Of a stretch of 64,000 nt of DNA, positions 44,450 through 52,691 are shown piece by piece. Each line of letters opens with the position of its first letter. The stretch's first letter is position 1. Source of the stretch: Tatumella morbirosei (GTDB lineage: Bacteria > Pseudomonadota > Gammaproteobacteria > Enterobacterales > Enterobacteriaceae); NCBI RefSeq assembly GCF_000757425.2, contig NZ_JPKR02000005.1, positions 372,001-436,000 on the forward strand, in the 5' to 3' direction. A program made the position numbers and the translations under genes. Under the pieces are notes generated by a model. The model ran no database searches. It saw only the letters and a program-made list of their open reading frames with translations, and was not told the DNA's origin.

Positions 44450-44471
44450 GACACCCACTGACCGTTTATAA

Positions 44472-44897
44472 TTATTTTGCGAACAGTTGAGACATATCTT
44501 TAAAAGCTTTGAATTCCAGAGCGTTGCCGCAAGGATCCAGCAGGAACATGGTCGCCTGCTCACCCACCTGCCCTTTAAAACGGACATAAGGTTCAATCAC
44601 AAATTTGGTGTTGAAATCGCGCAGACGGGCCGCCAGGCTTTCCCACTCATCCCAGCTCAGGACAATCCCAAAATGAGGTACCGGTACATCGTGACCGTCC
44701 ACCGGGTTGGTGTGAGCAGACTCCTGGGTCGCAGTGCGCGGATGCTCATGAATCACCAGTTGGTGACCATAAAAATCGAAATCGACCCACTGGGTACTGG
44801 AACGACCTTCAGACAGACCAAACACTTCACCGTAGAAATGACGGGCTGCAGGTAAATCATAAACCGGGATTGCCAGGTGAAAAGGACTTAGTGCCAT
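44472..44897 (-). CDS. VOC-family (glyoxalase-like) protein
   Basis: 141 aa, two beta-alpha-beta-beta-beta units. [22 protein letters not shown] carries the first metal-site His, [18 protein letters not shown] the second, and [15 protein letters not shown] the usual C-terminal Glu. It could be a lyase, isomerase or dioxygenase for a small substrate. It is first in a likely VOC-pxpB-pxpC transcript and divergent from a LysR gene, so it may act on the same or a linked substrate as the PxpBC pair. Confidence 0.8.
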   Translation of the reverse strand: MALSPFHLAIPVYDLPAARHFYGEVFGLSEGRSSTQWVDFDFYGHQLVIHEHPRTATQESAHTNPVDGHDVPVPHFGIVLSWDEWESLAARLRDFNTKFVIEPYVRFKGQVGEQATMFLLDPCGNALEFKAFKDMSQLFAK

Positions 44898-45022
44898 AAT
44901 TATATCTCCGACTGCTCAGTATTAGCTCAAGGGTGAGATGCCATTTTTATTGATATATTTTTTGATGAAAAGCGAATATTATTAGTTTCAATCAACAATT
45001 ATTTTGATGAGTGGTAAGCCTG

Positions 45023-45925
45023 ATGCTAAGAGAACTCAAAACCTTCGTTGCGGTCACTCAGTACGGGACCTTTGCCGCTGCCGGACAACGCATTGGGCTG
45101 ACACAATCCGCGGTCAGTGCTCAAATGCGAATCCTGGAAAATGCCCTGGGTGTTCAGTTATTTGACCGCTCCGGGCGCAGTGTCATGCTGAGTGCAGCCG
45201 GCAACCGGATTCTGCCGATGGCCGAAGAGATCCTCGGTATTTTTGCCCGCATGTCCCAGCCAAATAATGTCAGTGAATATCGTGGAGTGGTTAAAATTGG
45301 TGCCATTTCTACCATTCAGTCCGGGCTGTTACCCGAGGTTCTGGTAGATATTCAACAGGTTGCTCCACATCTTGAAACCCGACTGGTGCCTGGCGTTTCG
45401 TTCAATCTGTTGTCGATGGTAGAAACCGGTGACGTGGATCTGGCGATTACCATCAAGCCCTCATTCAGCCTCGCTAAAGAACTCTGGTGCGAAACATTGT
45501 TACGGGAACCCTATGTGCTGATTGTTCCCGAAGGGGTAGACGGAGACGATGCCAGAACACTGCTGCGCGAACAACCTTTCGTTCGATATGACCGCACCTC
45601 ATTCGGTGGCCGGCTGGTCAGCCAGTTTCTCCGCGAGCAACGACTGGAACCACGACAAATTCTTGAACTGGATGAAATTGAGGCCATTGTCAGGATGGTC
45701 GAAAATCGTCTGGGCGTTGCGCTGGTGCCACTTTCCGGCCAGTGGCTGAGCCGTAATGCCAGAGTACGGATTGTTCCGCTGCAGTCCAGAACCTTCTATC
45801 GTGAACTGATCATTGTCATGCGCCACGCTAATCGCCGTTCGTCACTGCATATGATGCTCACCCAATGCCTGTTGTCAGGCGCTAAAAGGCTGGAAAGTCA
45901 CTGGCCAGCACCCGATGCTGAGTGA
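45023..45925 (+). CDS. LysR-family regulator next to the VOC-pxpBC genes
   Basis: 300 aa from the ATG at 45023 (an in-frame GTG lies four codons earlier). The helix-turn-helix is LKTFVAVTQYGTFAAAGQRIGLTQSAVSAQMRILENALG (about 4-42). The effector domain shows VKIGAISTIQSGLLPEVL and DLAITIKPSF. It is divergent from VOC-pxpB-pxpC, which are its likely targets. It ends 17 bases from a convergent second LysR gene. Confidence 0.85.
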   Translation: MLRELKTFVAVTQYGTFAAAGQRIGLTQSAVSAQMRILENALGVQLFDRSGRSVMLSAAGNRILPMAEEILGIFARMSQPNNVSEYRGVVKIGAISTIQSGLLPEVLVDIQQVAPHLETRLVPGVSFNLLSMVETGDVDLAITIKPSFSLAKELWCETLLREPYVLIVPEGVDGDDARTLLREQPFVRYDRTSFGGRLVSQFLREQRLEPRQILELDEIEAIVRMVENRLGVALVPLSGQWLSRNARVRIVPLQSRTFYRELIIVMRHANRRSSLHMMLTQCLLSGAKRLESHWPAPDAE

Positions 45926-45942
45926 TATTCCATGAGTACAAC

Positions 45943-46845
45943 TCAGGACTGGGTATCGGTGAAATAGTTACGCAGCAACTGCCACATATGCTGAGCAGCA
46001 GGGGTAAACCGACGGTCTGAGTTACGCAGCAGGTGGCACTGTGATTCACGGGCTATCGGGTGGTCAATCGGAATCGCCACCAGTTTACCGGCAGAAATCA
46101 TCTGACCCGCGGCCCTGGCCGACATACAGGAAATCCCTAATCCGGCGACACTGAGTTCCATCGCCGTTGAAAACAAATTACAACGGTAGGCCGGGGTAAA
46201 AATTAACCCGCAACTACGAAACATCGCGTTCATGTAACGTTGAAGACCAAACTGTTCGGTCAGCGCTATCAGCCGCTGATCCGCCAGGGTTTCGATACTA
46301 ATCGTTTGCTCGCCGCTCAACGGATGGTCTGGCGACATTACTGCACATACCGGCCCCCAGCCAAAACTATGCCGTTTCACTTCCGGGTTGCCGATAGGTC
46401 CGAAAGCCATGGCCATATCGGTTTCGCTATGAATGACCGCGTTCAGCATCTCCTGCATGCTGGCTACCGTAATTTCAACAAACACCTGCGGATAAGATTT
46501 GGAAAAATGGGTCACAATTTCATGAATAAAGGTTGTCACCAGCCCGCCGCCAATCCGGATGGATACACTGCCCCCTTGCATATGGCGCAGATCTTTCAGA
46601 TGCCCTTCCAGTTTCAGTCTGCGCTGACGGCTTTCGAAAAAATCCTCAGCCAGCAAACGTCCTGCTTCGGTCAGTACCACATTACGCCCACGACGTTCCA
46701 GAAGCGGCAACTGTAAATCACGCTCCAGTTGCGCAATCTGCCGGCTTATCACTGACGGATTAATTCCCAGAATATCGGCAGCACGGCGAATACCTCCCTG
46801 GATACCGACTTCATACAGGTAGCTCATTGGCTTTTCATGAAACAT
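45943..46845 (-). CDS. LysR-family regulator divergent from yjiH
   Basis: 300 aa. Helix-turn-helix at about 8-45 (GIQGGIRRAADILGINPSVISRQIAQLERDL) and an effector domain with IRIGGGLVTTFIHEIV and DMAMAFGPIGNPEV. The N-terminus has two possible ATGs (residues 1 and 7), neither with a strong ribosome site. It is divergent from the yjiH-yjiG-amidohydrolase operon across a 397-base gap with sigma-54 and NtrC-like signals, so it could add substrate-specific control. Confidence 0.85.
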   Translation of the reverse strand: MFHEKPMSYLYEVGIQGGIRRAADILGINPSVISRQIAQLERDLQLPLLERRGRNVVLTEAGRLLAEDFFESRQRRLKLEGHLKDLRHMQGGSVSIRIGGGLVTTFIHEIVTHFSKSYPQVFVEITVASMQEMLNAVIHSETDMAMAFGPIGNPEVKRHSFGWGPVCAVMSPDHPLSGEQTISIETLADQRLIALTEQFGLQRYMNAMFRSCGLIFTPAYRCNLFSTAMELSVAGLGISCMSARAAGQMISAGKLVAIPIDHPIARESQCHLLRNSDRRFTPAAQHMWQLLRNYFTDTQS

Positions 46846-46981
46846 TTGCGGAGGATCCAGGGTAAGTGTTGACCTGAAAGCAACAATAACACCGTTTATC
46901 TGATATTTATATTCTTAAAACGCTTTTAGATAATCGGACTGAATAACGGCAGGTGACAGGCAGTAAATTTTGTTTTTATCA

Positions 46982-47017
46982 CTGCACCATAATAGCGCCA
47001 CTGCACCAATATAATGC
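46982..47017 (+). promoter_or_regulatory. Two tandem NtrC-like sites upstream of yjiH
   Basis: TGCACCATAATAGCGCC (46982-46998) and TGCACCAATATAATGCC (47001-47017) each match the NtrC consensus TGCACCAAAATGGTGCA at 13 of 17 positions, with the first half-site perfect in both. They are 19 bases apart and about 150-180 bases upstream of the predicted sigma-54 start point. Confidence 0.55.
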
Positions 47018-47138
47018 CGATTATTTACTGATAACCTTATTGATATAACTCATTCTGCGCGGTCGGTTGTAAATTTATACCAATATAAACAATCACCCGG
47101 ACAGATATTGTTTATCCAGCAAGCTTCAGTTTTATTGC

Positions 47139-47154
47139 AGGCACAATCCCTGCT
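47139..47154 (+). promoter_or_regulatory. Sigma-54 promoter of yjiH-yjiG-amidohydrolase
   Basis: AGGCAC-AATCC-CTGCT matches TGGCAC-N5-TTGCW at 9 of 11 defined positions. The invariant GG (47140-47141) and GC (47152-47153) are exactly ten bases apart. It is 89 bases before the yjiH ATG. Confidence 0.6.
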
Positions 47155-47242
47155 AACACTCTATTTTGTGGACAGACAAAATAAAGCCCGGCATCTTCCA
47201 GCACCAGGGAAATAACCGACTGAAATATGACAGAGAATAATT

Positions 47243-47923
47243 ATGAGCGATAACAACATGACCAAACCAAGCCCGGCGGAGGATGAAACCGCCCTGAAAG
47301 TCACCCCCGGGGCATGGATCGCCCTGATAGCTGTGTTACTGGTTTTTTCCGGCCTGTTTTTCAAGGTCAAAGGAATGGACTGGCTGGGGGCCTTTGATTT
47401 CACGACGCTGGGAGGTGCCTTCGGTACTATGAAATCCGCAGGCGGCACATTTGTTGGCAGTGGGGGATTCGGCGCCAAAGCCGGCTTCCTGTTTGCCTTG
47501 TCACTGGTCCCCACCGTCATGCTCGCCCTGGGATTACTGGAAATTTTCACCCACTACGGGGCAATCCGCGCCGCCCATAAACTCCTGACACCGCTGCTGA
47601 AACCACTACTGGGGCTGCCAGGCTTTACCGGACTTGCGCTCATCACCGATCTGCAAAGTACCGATGCAGGGGCCGCTCTGAGTAAGGAACTGTACGACAG
47701 CAAACGGATAACCCGTAAACACGTGATTATTATGGGTGCCTGGCAATATTCCGGCGCAGGACTGATTAATAACTATTTTGCGATTGGTTCAGCGCTGTTT
47801 GCCTCATTAACGACCCCGCTTATCGTTCCACTACTGCTGATGTTCGTACTTAAATTTGTTGGCGCAGGGCTGGTCAGACTGGCCTTAAACACAGTCTATA
47901 AAAAGGATTTCATCAATGAGTAA
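47243..47923 (+). CDS. yjiH: Nucleoside-recognition-domain membrane protein YjiH
   Basis: 226 aa with four to five membrane segments. It has the gate/SpmA-like block GLPGFTGLALITDLQSTDAGAALSKELYDSKRI and the C-terminal helices of E. coli YjiH. The N-terminal tail is soluble (MSDNNMTKPSPAEDETALKV). In E. coli yjiH-yjiG precede the isoaspartyl dipeptidase gene iadA, and a peptide or amino-acid transport role is suspected. Here an M20 hydrolase follows instead. The stop overlaps yjiG by 8 bases. Confidence 0.85.
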   Translation: MSDNNMTKPSPAEDETALKVTPGAWIALIAVLLVFSGLFFKVKGMDWLGAFDFTTLGGAFGTMKSAGGTFVGSGGFGAKAGFLFALSLVPTVMLALGLLEIFTHYGAIRAAHKLLTPLLKPLLGLPGFTGLALITDLQSTDAGAALSKELYDSKRITRKHVIIMGAWQYSGAGLINNYFAIGSALFASLTTPLIVPLLLMFVLKFVGAGLVRLALNTVYKKDFINE

Positions 47924-48383
47924 TCAGCTAAATACCCGCGCGAACCCGTTCGACATTTTTGTGATTGGCGCCCGTAAAGGGTTCAATATTGCTATCAATA
48001 ATCTGATGCCGAACGTAGTCATGGCCTACGTGATTGCCGAAATGCTGAATTTGCTTGGGGTGATGCAGTTTATTGGCCATGTTTTCGCGCCGGTAATGGG
48101 AATTTTTGGTCTGCCCGGTGAAGCGGTCACAGTATTACTGACGGCCTGGCTCTCCTCTTCTGCCGGAACCGGCGTCGCCGTCAGCCTGCTGACAAAAGGT
48201 ACCCTCGATCCTGCACAAATCACCATTTTAATTCCGGCTATCTTCCTGATGGGTGCTCAGTTGCAATACATGGGCCGGCTACTTGGTGTGGCAGATGTGC
48301 CGAAAAAATACTGGCCATTACTGATGCTAACCAGCATCGTCAATGCCGTGATTTCTATGCTGATTATGCGTTTTATTGCCTGA
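47916..48383 (+). CDS. yjiG: Membrane protein YjiG
   Basis: 155 aa, with the nucleoside-recognition/SpmB-like pattern of E. coli YjiG: DIFVIGARKGFNIAINNLMPNVVMAYVIAEML, GLPGEAVTVLLTAWLSSSAGTGVAVSLLTKGTL and ILIPAIFLMGAQLQYMGRLLG. It probably pairs with YjiH in one membrane complex. It is translationally coupled to yjiH and followed after 64 bases by the amidohydrolase. Confidence 0.85.
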   Translation: MSNQLNTRANPFDIFVIGARKGFNIAINNLMPNVVMAYVIAEMLNLLGVMQFIGHVFAPVMGIFGLPGEAVTVLLTAWLSSSAGTGVAVSLLTKGTLDPAQITILIPAIFLMGAQLQYMGRLLGVADVPKKYWPLLMLTSIVNAVISMLIMRFIA

Positions 48384-48447
48384 AACTATCCACGCGTTCC
48401 CGGCGGTATTCCCTGGCCGTCGGGCAGAAAAGATCAAGGAGAGAAGT

Positions 48448-49554
48448 ATGTCACGCACTTTAGAGCACTTTAACGTGCTGCACGAAATTCCCGAGTTAGG
48501 TTTTAAAGAGTTTAAGACGTCAGCTTACATCGCTTCGGCGCTGGAAGCCGTCGGATTTAAGGTGACCCGCAACTTTAACGGTACAACCGGTATCATTGCT
48601 GAACTGGACAGCGGTAAGCCAGGCCCGGTGTTAGCCCTACGCGCCGATATGGATGCACTGGGCCACATTATTGACGGGCAGCATGTCGCCCGCCACACCT
48701 GCGGCCACGATGGCCACTCCTCGGTGGTCCTGACTGCCGCAGAAGAAACGCTGCGTGAAGGCCTGGTGAAGAAAGGTCGTCTGAAAATATTGTTCCAGCC
48801 TGCCGAAGAGTTGGGAACCGGAGCCATCGCGCTGGTCGAAGGCGGCGCGCTGGATGATGTGGATATGCTGCTCGGTTTCCACCTGCGCCCTCTGGAAGAG
48901 TGTTCAATGGGTCAGGCTGTCGCGGCGATGTACTATTCCGCTTCCGCCACCGTAGAAGCGGTATTTACCGGCAAAGCTGCCCATGCCGCACGTCCACACC
49001 TTGGGGTCAATGCTCTGGATGCCGCCGTCCAGGCAGTACAGGCGGTAAACACCATTCACCTCTCCCCTTCTCTGACCTTCAGTGCCAAAGCCACGCGCTT
49101 TCTGTGTGATGCCGGAGTGACCAATTCAATTCCTTCTGAAGCCACCGTCTGCTGGGACTTACGTTCTGCCGAAAATGCCCCGATGGCTGAGCTGAAACAG
49201 AAAGTCACCGCTGCCCTTCAGGGAAGCGCTACCGCCCTGGGCGCTACGGTCGACATAAAAATTCTCAAGGAGATGCCGGCTGCGATTATTGATGATGAAG
49301 CCACCCAAATCATCAGCCAGGCTATCCGCGAGAATCTGGGGGAAGACGCTCTGCTCCCGGCGCGGGCAACCCCTGGCAGCGAAGATTTTTTCCATTATCT
49401 GCGTCTTTGCCCGCAGGTGAAAGGCGGGTTCTGGGGACTGGGCTGTAACCTCACCCCGGGCCTGCACCACCCGGAAATGCACTTTGATCGAGATGCTCTG
49501 GCGATTGGGGTAAAAATCTTTAAATCCTGCGTACAGCAGGTGCTCGGCGAATAA
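48448..49554 (+). CDS. M20-family amidohydrolase (N-acyl amino acid hydrolase type)
   Basis: 368 aa from the ATG at 48448 (ggagag site); 24 codons of open frame upstream overlap non-coding sequence. Metal-binding residues are in ADMDALGH, HTCGHDGHSS, FQPAEELGTGA, LLGFHLRP and the C-terminal TPGSEDFFHY. It is of the M20D type (hippuricase, N-acetyl-diaminopimelate deacetylase, IAA-amino acid hydrolases), freeing an amino acid from an acyl group. With the nitrogen-type promoter this suggests scavenging of amidated nitrogen imported by YjiHG. Confidence 0.88.
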   Translation: MSRTLEHFNVLHEIPELGFKEFKTSAYIASALEAVGFKVTRNFNGTTGIIAELDSGKPGPVLALRADMDALGHIIDGQHVARHTCGHDGHSSVVLTAAEETLREGLVKKGRLKILFQPAEELGTGAIALVEGGALDDVDMLLGFHLRPLEECSMGQAVAAMYYSASATVEAVFTGKAAHAARPHLGVNALDAAVQAVQAVNTIHLSPSLTFSAKATRFLCDAGVTNSIPSEATVCWDLRSAENAPMAELKQKVTAALQGSATALGATVDIKILKEMPAAIIDDEATQIISQAIRENLGEDALLPARATPGSEDFFHYLRLCPQVKGGFWGLGCNLTPGLHHPEMHFDRDALAIGVKIFKSCVQQVLGE

Positions 49555-49559
49555 TGGTC

Positions 49560-49593
49560 ACGGCCTCCCTGAAACCGGAGGCCGTCATTTTTT
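49560..49593 (+). terminator. Rho-independent terminator of the yjiHG operon
   Basis: ACGGCCTCC (49560-49568) pairs with GGAGGCCGT (49577-49585) around an 8-base loop and is followed by CA and six T (49588-49593). It is 5 bases past the amidohydrolase stop. Confidence 0.92.
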
Positions 49594-49717
49594 CTGAACA
49601 TATTGTTGCACAACACCCGCCATATCCACATTCCGTAACCTTAATTCCGGGTCCTCTCTGCCACGGGCTGTTTATGATAAGACATTGCTTGTCATCAACC
49701 TTTATCAGGGAGAACTC

Positions 49718-51070
49718 ATGCTGTTAGCCAAACGTCCCAGCCAATTTTTTACTCCGTTGGCCCTGGGGGTTGTCACTTTACTGGCGACTCTTAGTTGTTC
49801 CGCGGCACAGGCCGCCAACCGGCAGTGTTCACTCTCTCTGCCTCCCTCCAGCCAGCCGGTGACCGGGGAACTACAGCAAGCCATCGATCAATGCAGTTTA
49901 CAGGGTGGCGGGACGGTAACATTACCTACAGGAGTCTGGGTAAGTGGACCCCTGCAACTGAAAAGTCATGTGACATTACATCTGGCTGCCGGCAGTGTGC
50001 TGAAATCAACGGCTAACCCTTCCGATTTTACCCCGGCATTTATAAGCCAGCCTCTGCGACCTCATGAAGCATTAATCATCGCCAGCCATGTCAGCGATAT
50101 CGGGCTCACCGGACCGGGAACTATTGACGGACAAGGTCAGCACGGCTGGTGGCCACTGGCCAGCGAGGCGCGGGACCATCTGAAACAGGGAGACAGCCAG
50201 TGGTTTAGCCAGCACTGGCCGGGTATTCCTGCCGCTAACGGGATGCCGCGTCCCTGGCTGATTGAATTTGATCATGTTCAGCAAGCCAGAATTAACCAAC
50301 TGCGGGTCATTAACTCGCCGATGTGGAACGTAGTACTGCGCAACAGCCAGAATATTGCCATGACTAACAGTTCGGTGACTAATCCGCCGGACTCACCGAA
50401 TACCGACGGGGTAGACATCGTGTCTTCGCAGAATATTACCCTACGCCATCTGACACTCTCGACCGGGGATGATGATATCTCGATAAAATCCGGCCTGGCG
50501 GGCTCCGGAAAGGCTGCTGCCAGCCGTGATATCACTATCGAAGATATTGATGTACACCGTGGCCACGGTATTTCCGTAGGCAGTGAAACGGCTAATGGTA
50601 TTGGTCGTATTACCCTAAATAATCTGACATTTACCGGTACCGATAATGGCCTGCGTATTAAATCCGGACGCGACCGGGGCAGCCGTATTGGCCCGTTAAT
50701 GGCAAATAATCTGAAGATGAGCCATGTCCGTGTTCCATTGGTGATTACGGACAGCTATGGCGGTAATGGCGGATATTCCGCTGACAGTGTCAGTGCCCTC
50801 AGCCCTGAACCTGTCAGCCGCTACACACCCTTTATCCACGATATTTCGGTCAACCATCTGACCGCGACCGGGGCAGACAGTGCCGGGATAATCAGTGGGT
50901 TACCGGAAGCGCCACTGCAAAATATTCAACTGAAAAATATCAGAATCTCCGCCCGCCACGGGCTACAGAGTCGTTACGTTGTCGGCCTGCGCAGTCACGT
51001 AGATGTCACAACGTTGCCGCATGTGCTGCCATGGCTTCAGGGACCGGACAGTCACTGGACAGCCAGCTAA
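49718..51070 (+). CDS. Secreted glycoside hydrolase family 28 polygalacturonase
   Basis: 450 aa from the ATG at 49718 (agggag site). The signal peptide has the hydrophobic core PLALGVVTLLATLSCSAAQA, cleaved after AQA. The parallel beta-helix carries all four GH28 active-site motifs: NTDGVDI, TGDDDISIKSG, RGHGISVGSE and LRIKSGRDRG, thus the three catalytic Asp residues are present. It cleaves alpha-1,4-galacturonan or a related polymer in the periplasm or outside. It stands alone, with no pectate uptake genes beside it, and is followed by a hairpin. Confidence 0.9.
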   Translation: MLLAKRPSQFFTPLALGVVTLLATLSCSAAQAANRQCSLSLPPSSQPVTGELQQAIDQCSLQGGGTVTLPTGVWVSGPLQLKSHVTLHLAAGSVLKSTANPSDFTPAFISQPLRPHEALIIASHVSDIGLTGPGTIDGQGQHGWWPLASEARDHLKQGDSQWFSQHWPGIPAANGMPRPWLIEFDHVQQARINQLRVINSPMWNVVLRNSQNIAMTNSSVTNPPDSPNTDGVDIVSSQNITLRHLTLSTGDDDISIKSGLAGSGKAAASRDITIEDIDVHRGHGISVGSETANGIGRITLNNLTFTGTDNGLRIKSGRDRGSRIGPLMANNLKMSHVRVPLVITDSYGGNGGYSADSVSALSPEPVSRYTPFIHDISVNHLTATGADSAGIISGLPEAPLQNIQLKNIRISARHGLQSRYVVGLRSHVDVTTLPHVLPWLQGPDSHWTAS

Positions 51071-51071
51071 T

Positions 51072-51124
51072 CACAGAGTAGGTTAAACGCCGCCCGGGAG
51101 CCCTCTTCCGGGCGGGATTCTGTG
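51072..51124 (+). terminator. Long hairpin after the polygalacturonase gene
   Basis: CACAGA (51072-51077) pairs with TCTGTG (51119-51124), and inside CCGCCCGGGAG (51090-51100) pairs with CTTCCGGGCGG (51105-51115) around 4 bases. No T-run follows, so termination may be partial and the next gene may be read through. Confidence 0.55.
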
Positions 51125-51150
51125 CCTTGCGGGCTTTCCGGGAGAAAAGG

Positions 51151-51708
51151 ATGATGCAATATTCCGATCAATTTTTACCGCAATACCAGTTTCGAGAACA
51201 GCATCAACGCCAAATCCCTGCCACCCCGCAGCGTGTCATTATTGCCGCTGAACACTACCGTCCCGAACAAGACCCGTTCTTCCGGAAAATGATTCAACTA
51301 CGGGAATGGCCACAACGGCTACTGGAACGCACAGGGTGCCGCCCGACATCAGGACATCCTCCCTTCAGCATGGACAATTTCACACTGTTGGAGCGTTCCC
51401 ATAATTTCCAACTGGCTTATGGGTTGATGGGCAGGTTTTGGGAAGCAGGCTACGGGTTAACTCCTGTCGCAGATATCGACTTTTTCACTGATACCCATCT
51501 GCCAGGTACCGCCCGGCTATTACTCACTTTCCAGGCCCTGCCAATCGATGCACAGGTCAGCGTACTGATCACCGAAACCCGGGTATTTTGTCCGGACTCA
51601 GCCAGCCTGAAGGCATTTACACCCTACTGGTATCTGATTCGTCCGGTCAGCGGGATGATCCGTCGTCGTATGCTGTCGGCCATTGCCCGCAATGTTACCG
51701 GGGGGTGA
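51151..51708 (+). CDS. Protein of unknown function (185 aa)
   Basis: I do not recognise a named gene. From the ATG at 51151 (gggag site) the product starts MMQYSDQFLPQYQFREQHQR. It has no signal peptide or membrane helix. The centre (SMDNFTLLERSHNFQLAYGL, then DTHLPGTARLLLTFQ) and the end (YWYLIRPVSGMIRRRMLSAI) suggest a beta-rich domain with a basic C-terminal helix, somewhat like DUF2867 or SRPBCC-type proteins, but this is only an impression. Codon use is like that of the neighbours. It lies between a polygalacturonase and mtnB. Confidence 0.6.
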   Translation: MMQYSDQFLPQYQFREQHQRQIPATPQRVIIAAEHYRPEQDPFFRKMIQLREWPQRLLERTGCRPTSGHPPFSMDNFTLLERSHNFQLAYGLMGRFWEAGYGLTPVADIDFFTDTHLPGTARLLLTFQALPIDAQVSVLITETRVFCPDSASLKAFTPYWYLIRPVSGMIRRRMLSAIARNVTGG

Positions 51709-51883
51709 TCCCGTTTTCCGTGGGCAGATGCCATTTACCTGCTGTCTGTCACAGCTAAGGTATTCCAACCCCCCGGCAAAGCCCTGAGCCGCAAAATTAT
51801 CCTCTGCTCCGCGCCAGCCATTGTACTCCATGGTCTTCACAGACAATCATTGCTCCCTCTGCAGCGCAGTGATACCATCAATC

Positions 51884-51899
51884 AGCCATATAGATGGCT
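51884..51899 (+). promoter_or_regulatory. Possible MetJ site before mtnB
   Basis: AGCCATAT-AGATGGCT is two abutting 8-mers with 5 and 6 matches of 8 to the met box AGACGTCT. It is also a perfect 6-base inverted repeat (AGCCAT, ATGGCT). It lies 57 bases before mtnB, a methionine-salvage gene. Confidence 0.35.
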
Positions 51900-51955
51900 A
51901 AAACCTGCTTAAAAAAATCACCTCAACACTGAATTACGCGTAATAAGGAATGGGT

Positions 51956-52567
51956 ATGTGGCAACAACGACTGGCGGACTTAGTCACCGCCTGCCATTGG
52001 ATTGGCAGCAAAGGCTGGGCGCCCGCGACCGGTGGCAATATGTCTGTCCGTCAGGACAGCCAATGGTGCTGGCTGAGTGAATCCGGTCGCGATAAAGGCG
52101 CTCTGACCACAGATGATTTCCTGCAGGTTGATATTACTACACTGCAGGCACCCTCGGGGCGCAAACCCTCCGCTGAAACCGGCCTGCATACCCTGATTTA
52201 CCGTTTGTTTCCTGAGGCCAATGTGGTTCTGCATGTCCATACCTCGAATGCCACAGTGTTGTCGCGCATCGAAACCGGCCCACAACTTAACCTGTCCGGT
52301 TATGAAATGCAGAAAACCCTGAGCGGCCAGACCAGCCACCTGGATACCGTACCGATTGCCGTGTTCGACAATGATCAGGATATTGCCGCGCTGGCTGAGC
52401 GAATAGAACAGTGGTCAGCCACCCATCCGCTGAAATACGGCTTCCTGCTGCGCGGCCACGGCCTGACCTGCTGGGGTAAAGATGTCAGCGAAGCCCGCCG
52501 CCATCTGGAAGGACTGGAATTTCTGTTTGAATGTGAGCTAAAACGCCGACTGTACCAGCGCGATTAA
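51956..52567 (+). CDS. mtnB: Methylthioribulose-1-phosphate dehydratase
   Basis: 203-aa class II aldolase-fold enzyme of the methionine salvage pathway; it dehydrates methylthioribulose 1-phosphate. GSKGWAPATGGNMSVRQDS, the zinc ligands in HVHTSNATVL and the third histidine region RGHGLTCWG are visible, and the C-terminal RRHLEGLEFLFECE is typical of MtnB. The ATG at 51956 is preferred over 51950, because aagga directly abuts the earlier one. The other salvage genes (mtnA, mtnC, mtnD, mtnK) are not in the window. Confidence 0.9.
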   Translation: MWQQRLADLVTACHWIGSKGWAPATGGNMSVRQDSQWCWLSESGRDKGALTTDDFLQVDITTLQAPSGRKPSAETGLHTLIYRLFPEANVVLHVHTSNATVLSRIETGPQLNLSGYEMQKTLSGQTSHLDTVPIAVFDNDQDIAALAERIEQWSATHPLKYGFLLRGHGLTCWGKDVSEARRHLEGLEFLFECELKRRLYQRD

Positions 52568-52691
52568 TCTCCCGAATGAAAGGCCATCAGGATGGCTCAT
52601 ACAGAATGAGTTACCCACACCATTCACTTATTGATACGTTTCCCTGCATTCGGGGAACACAAATTTTCACCGATATGACAGGCAGTAACTG

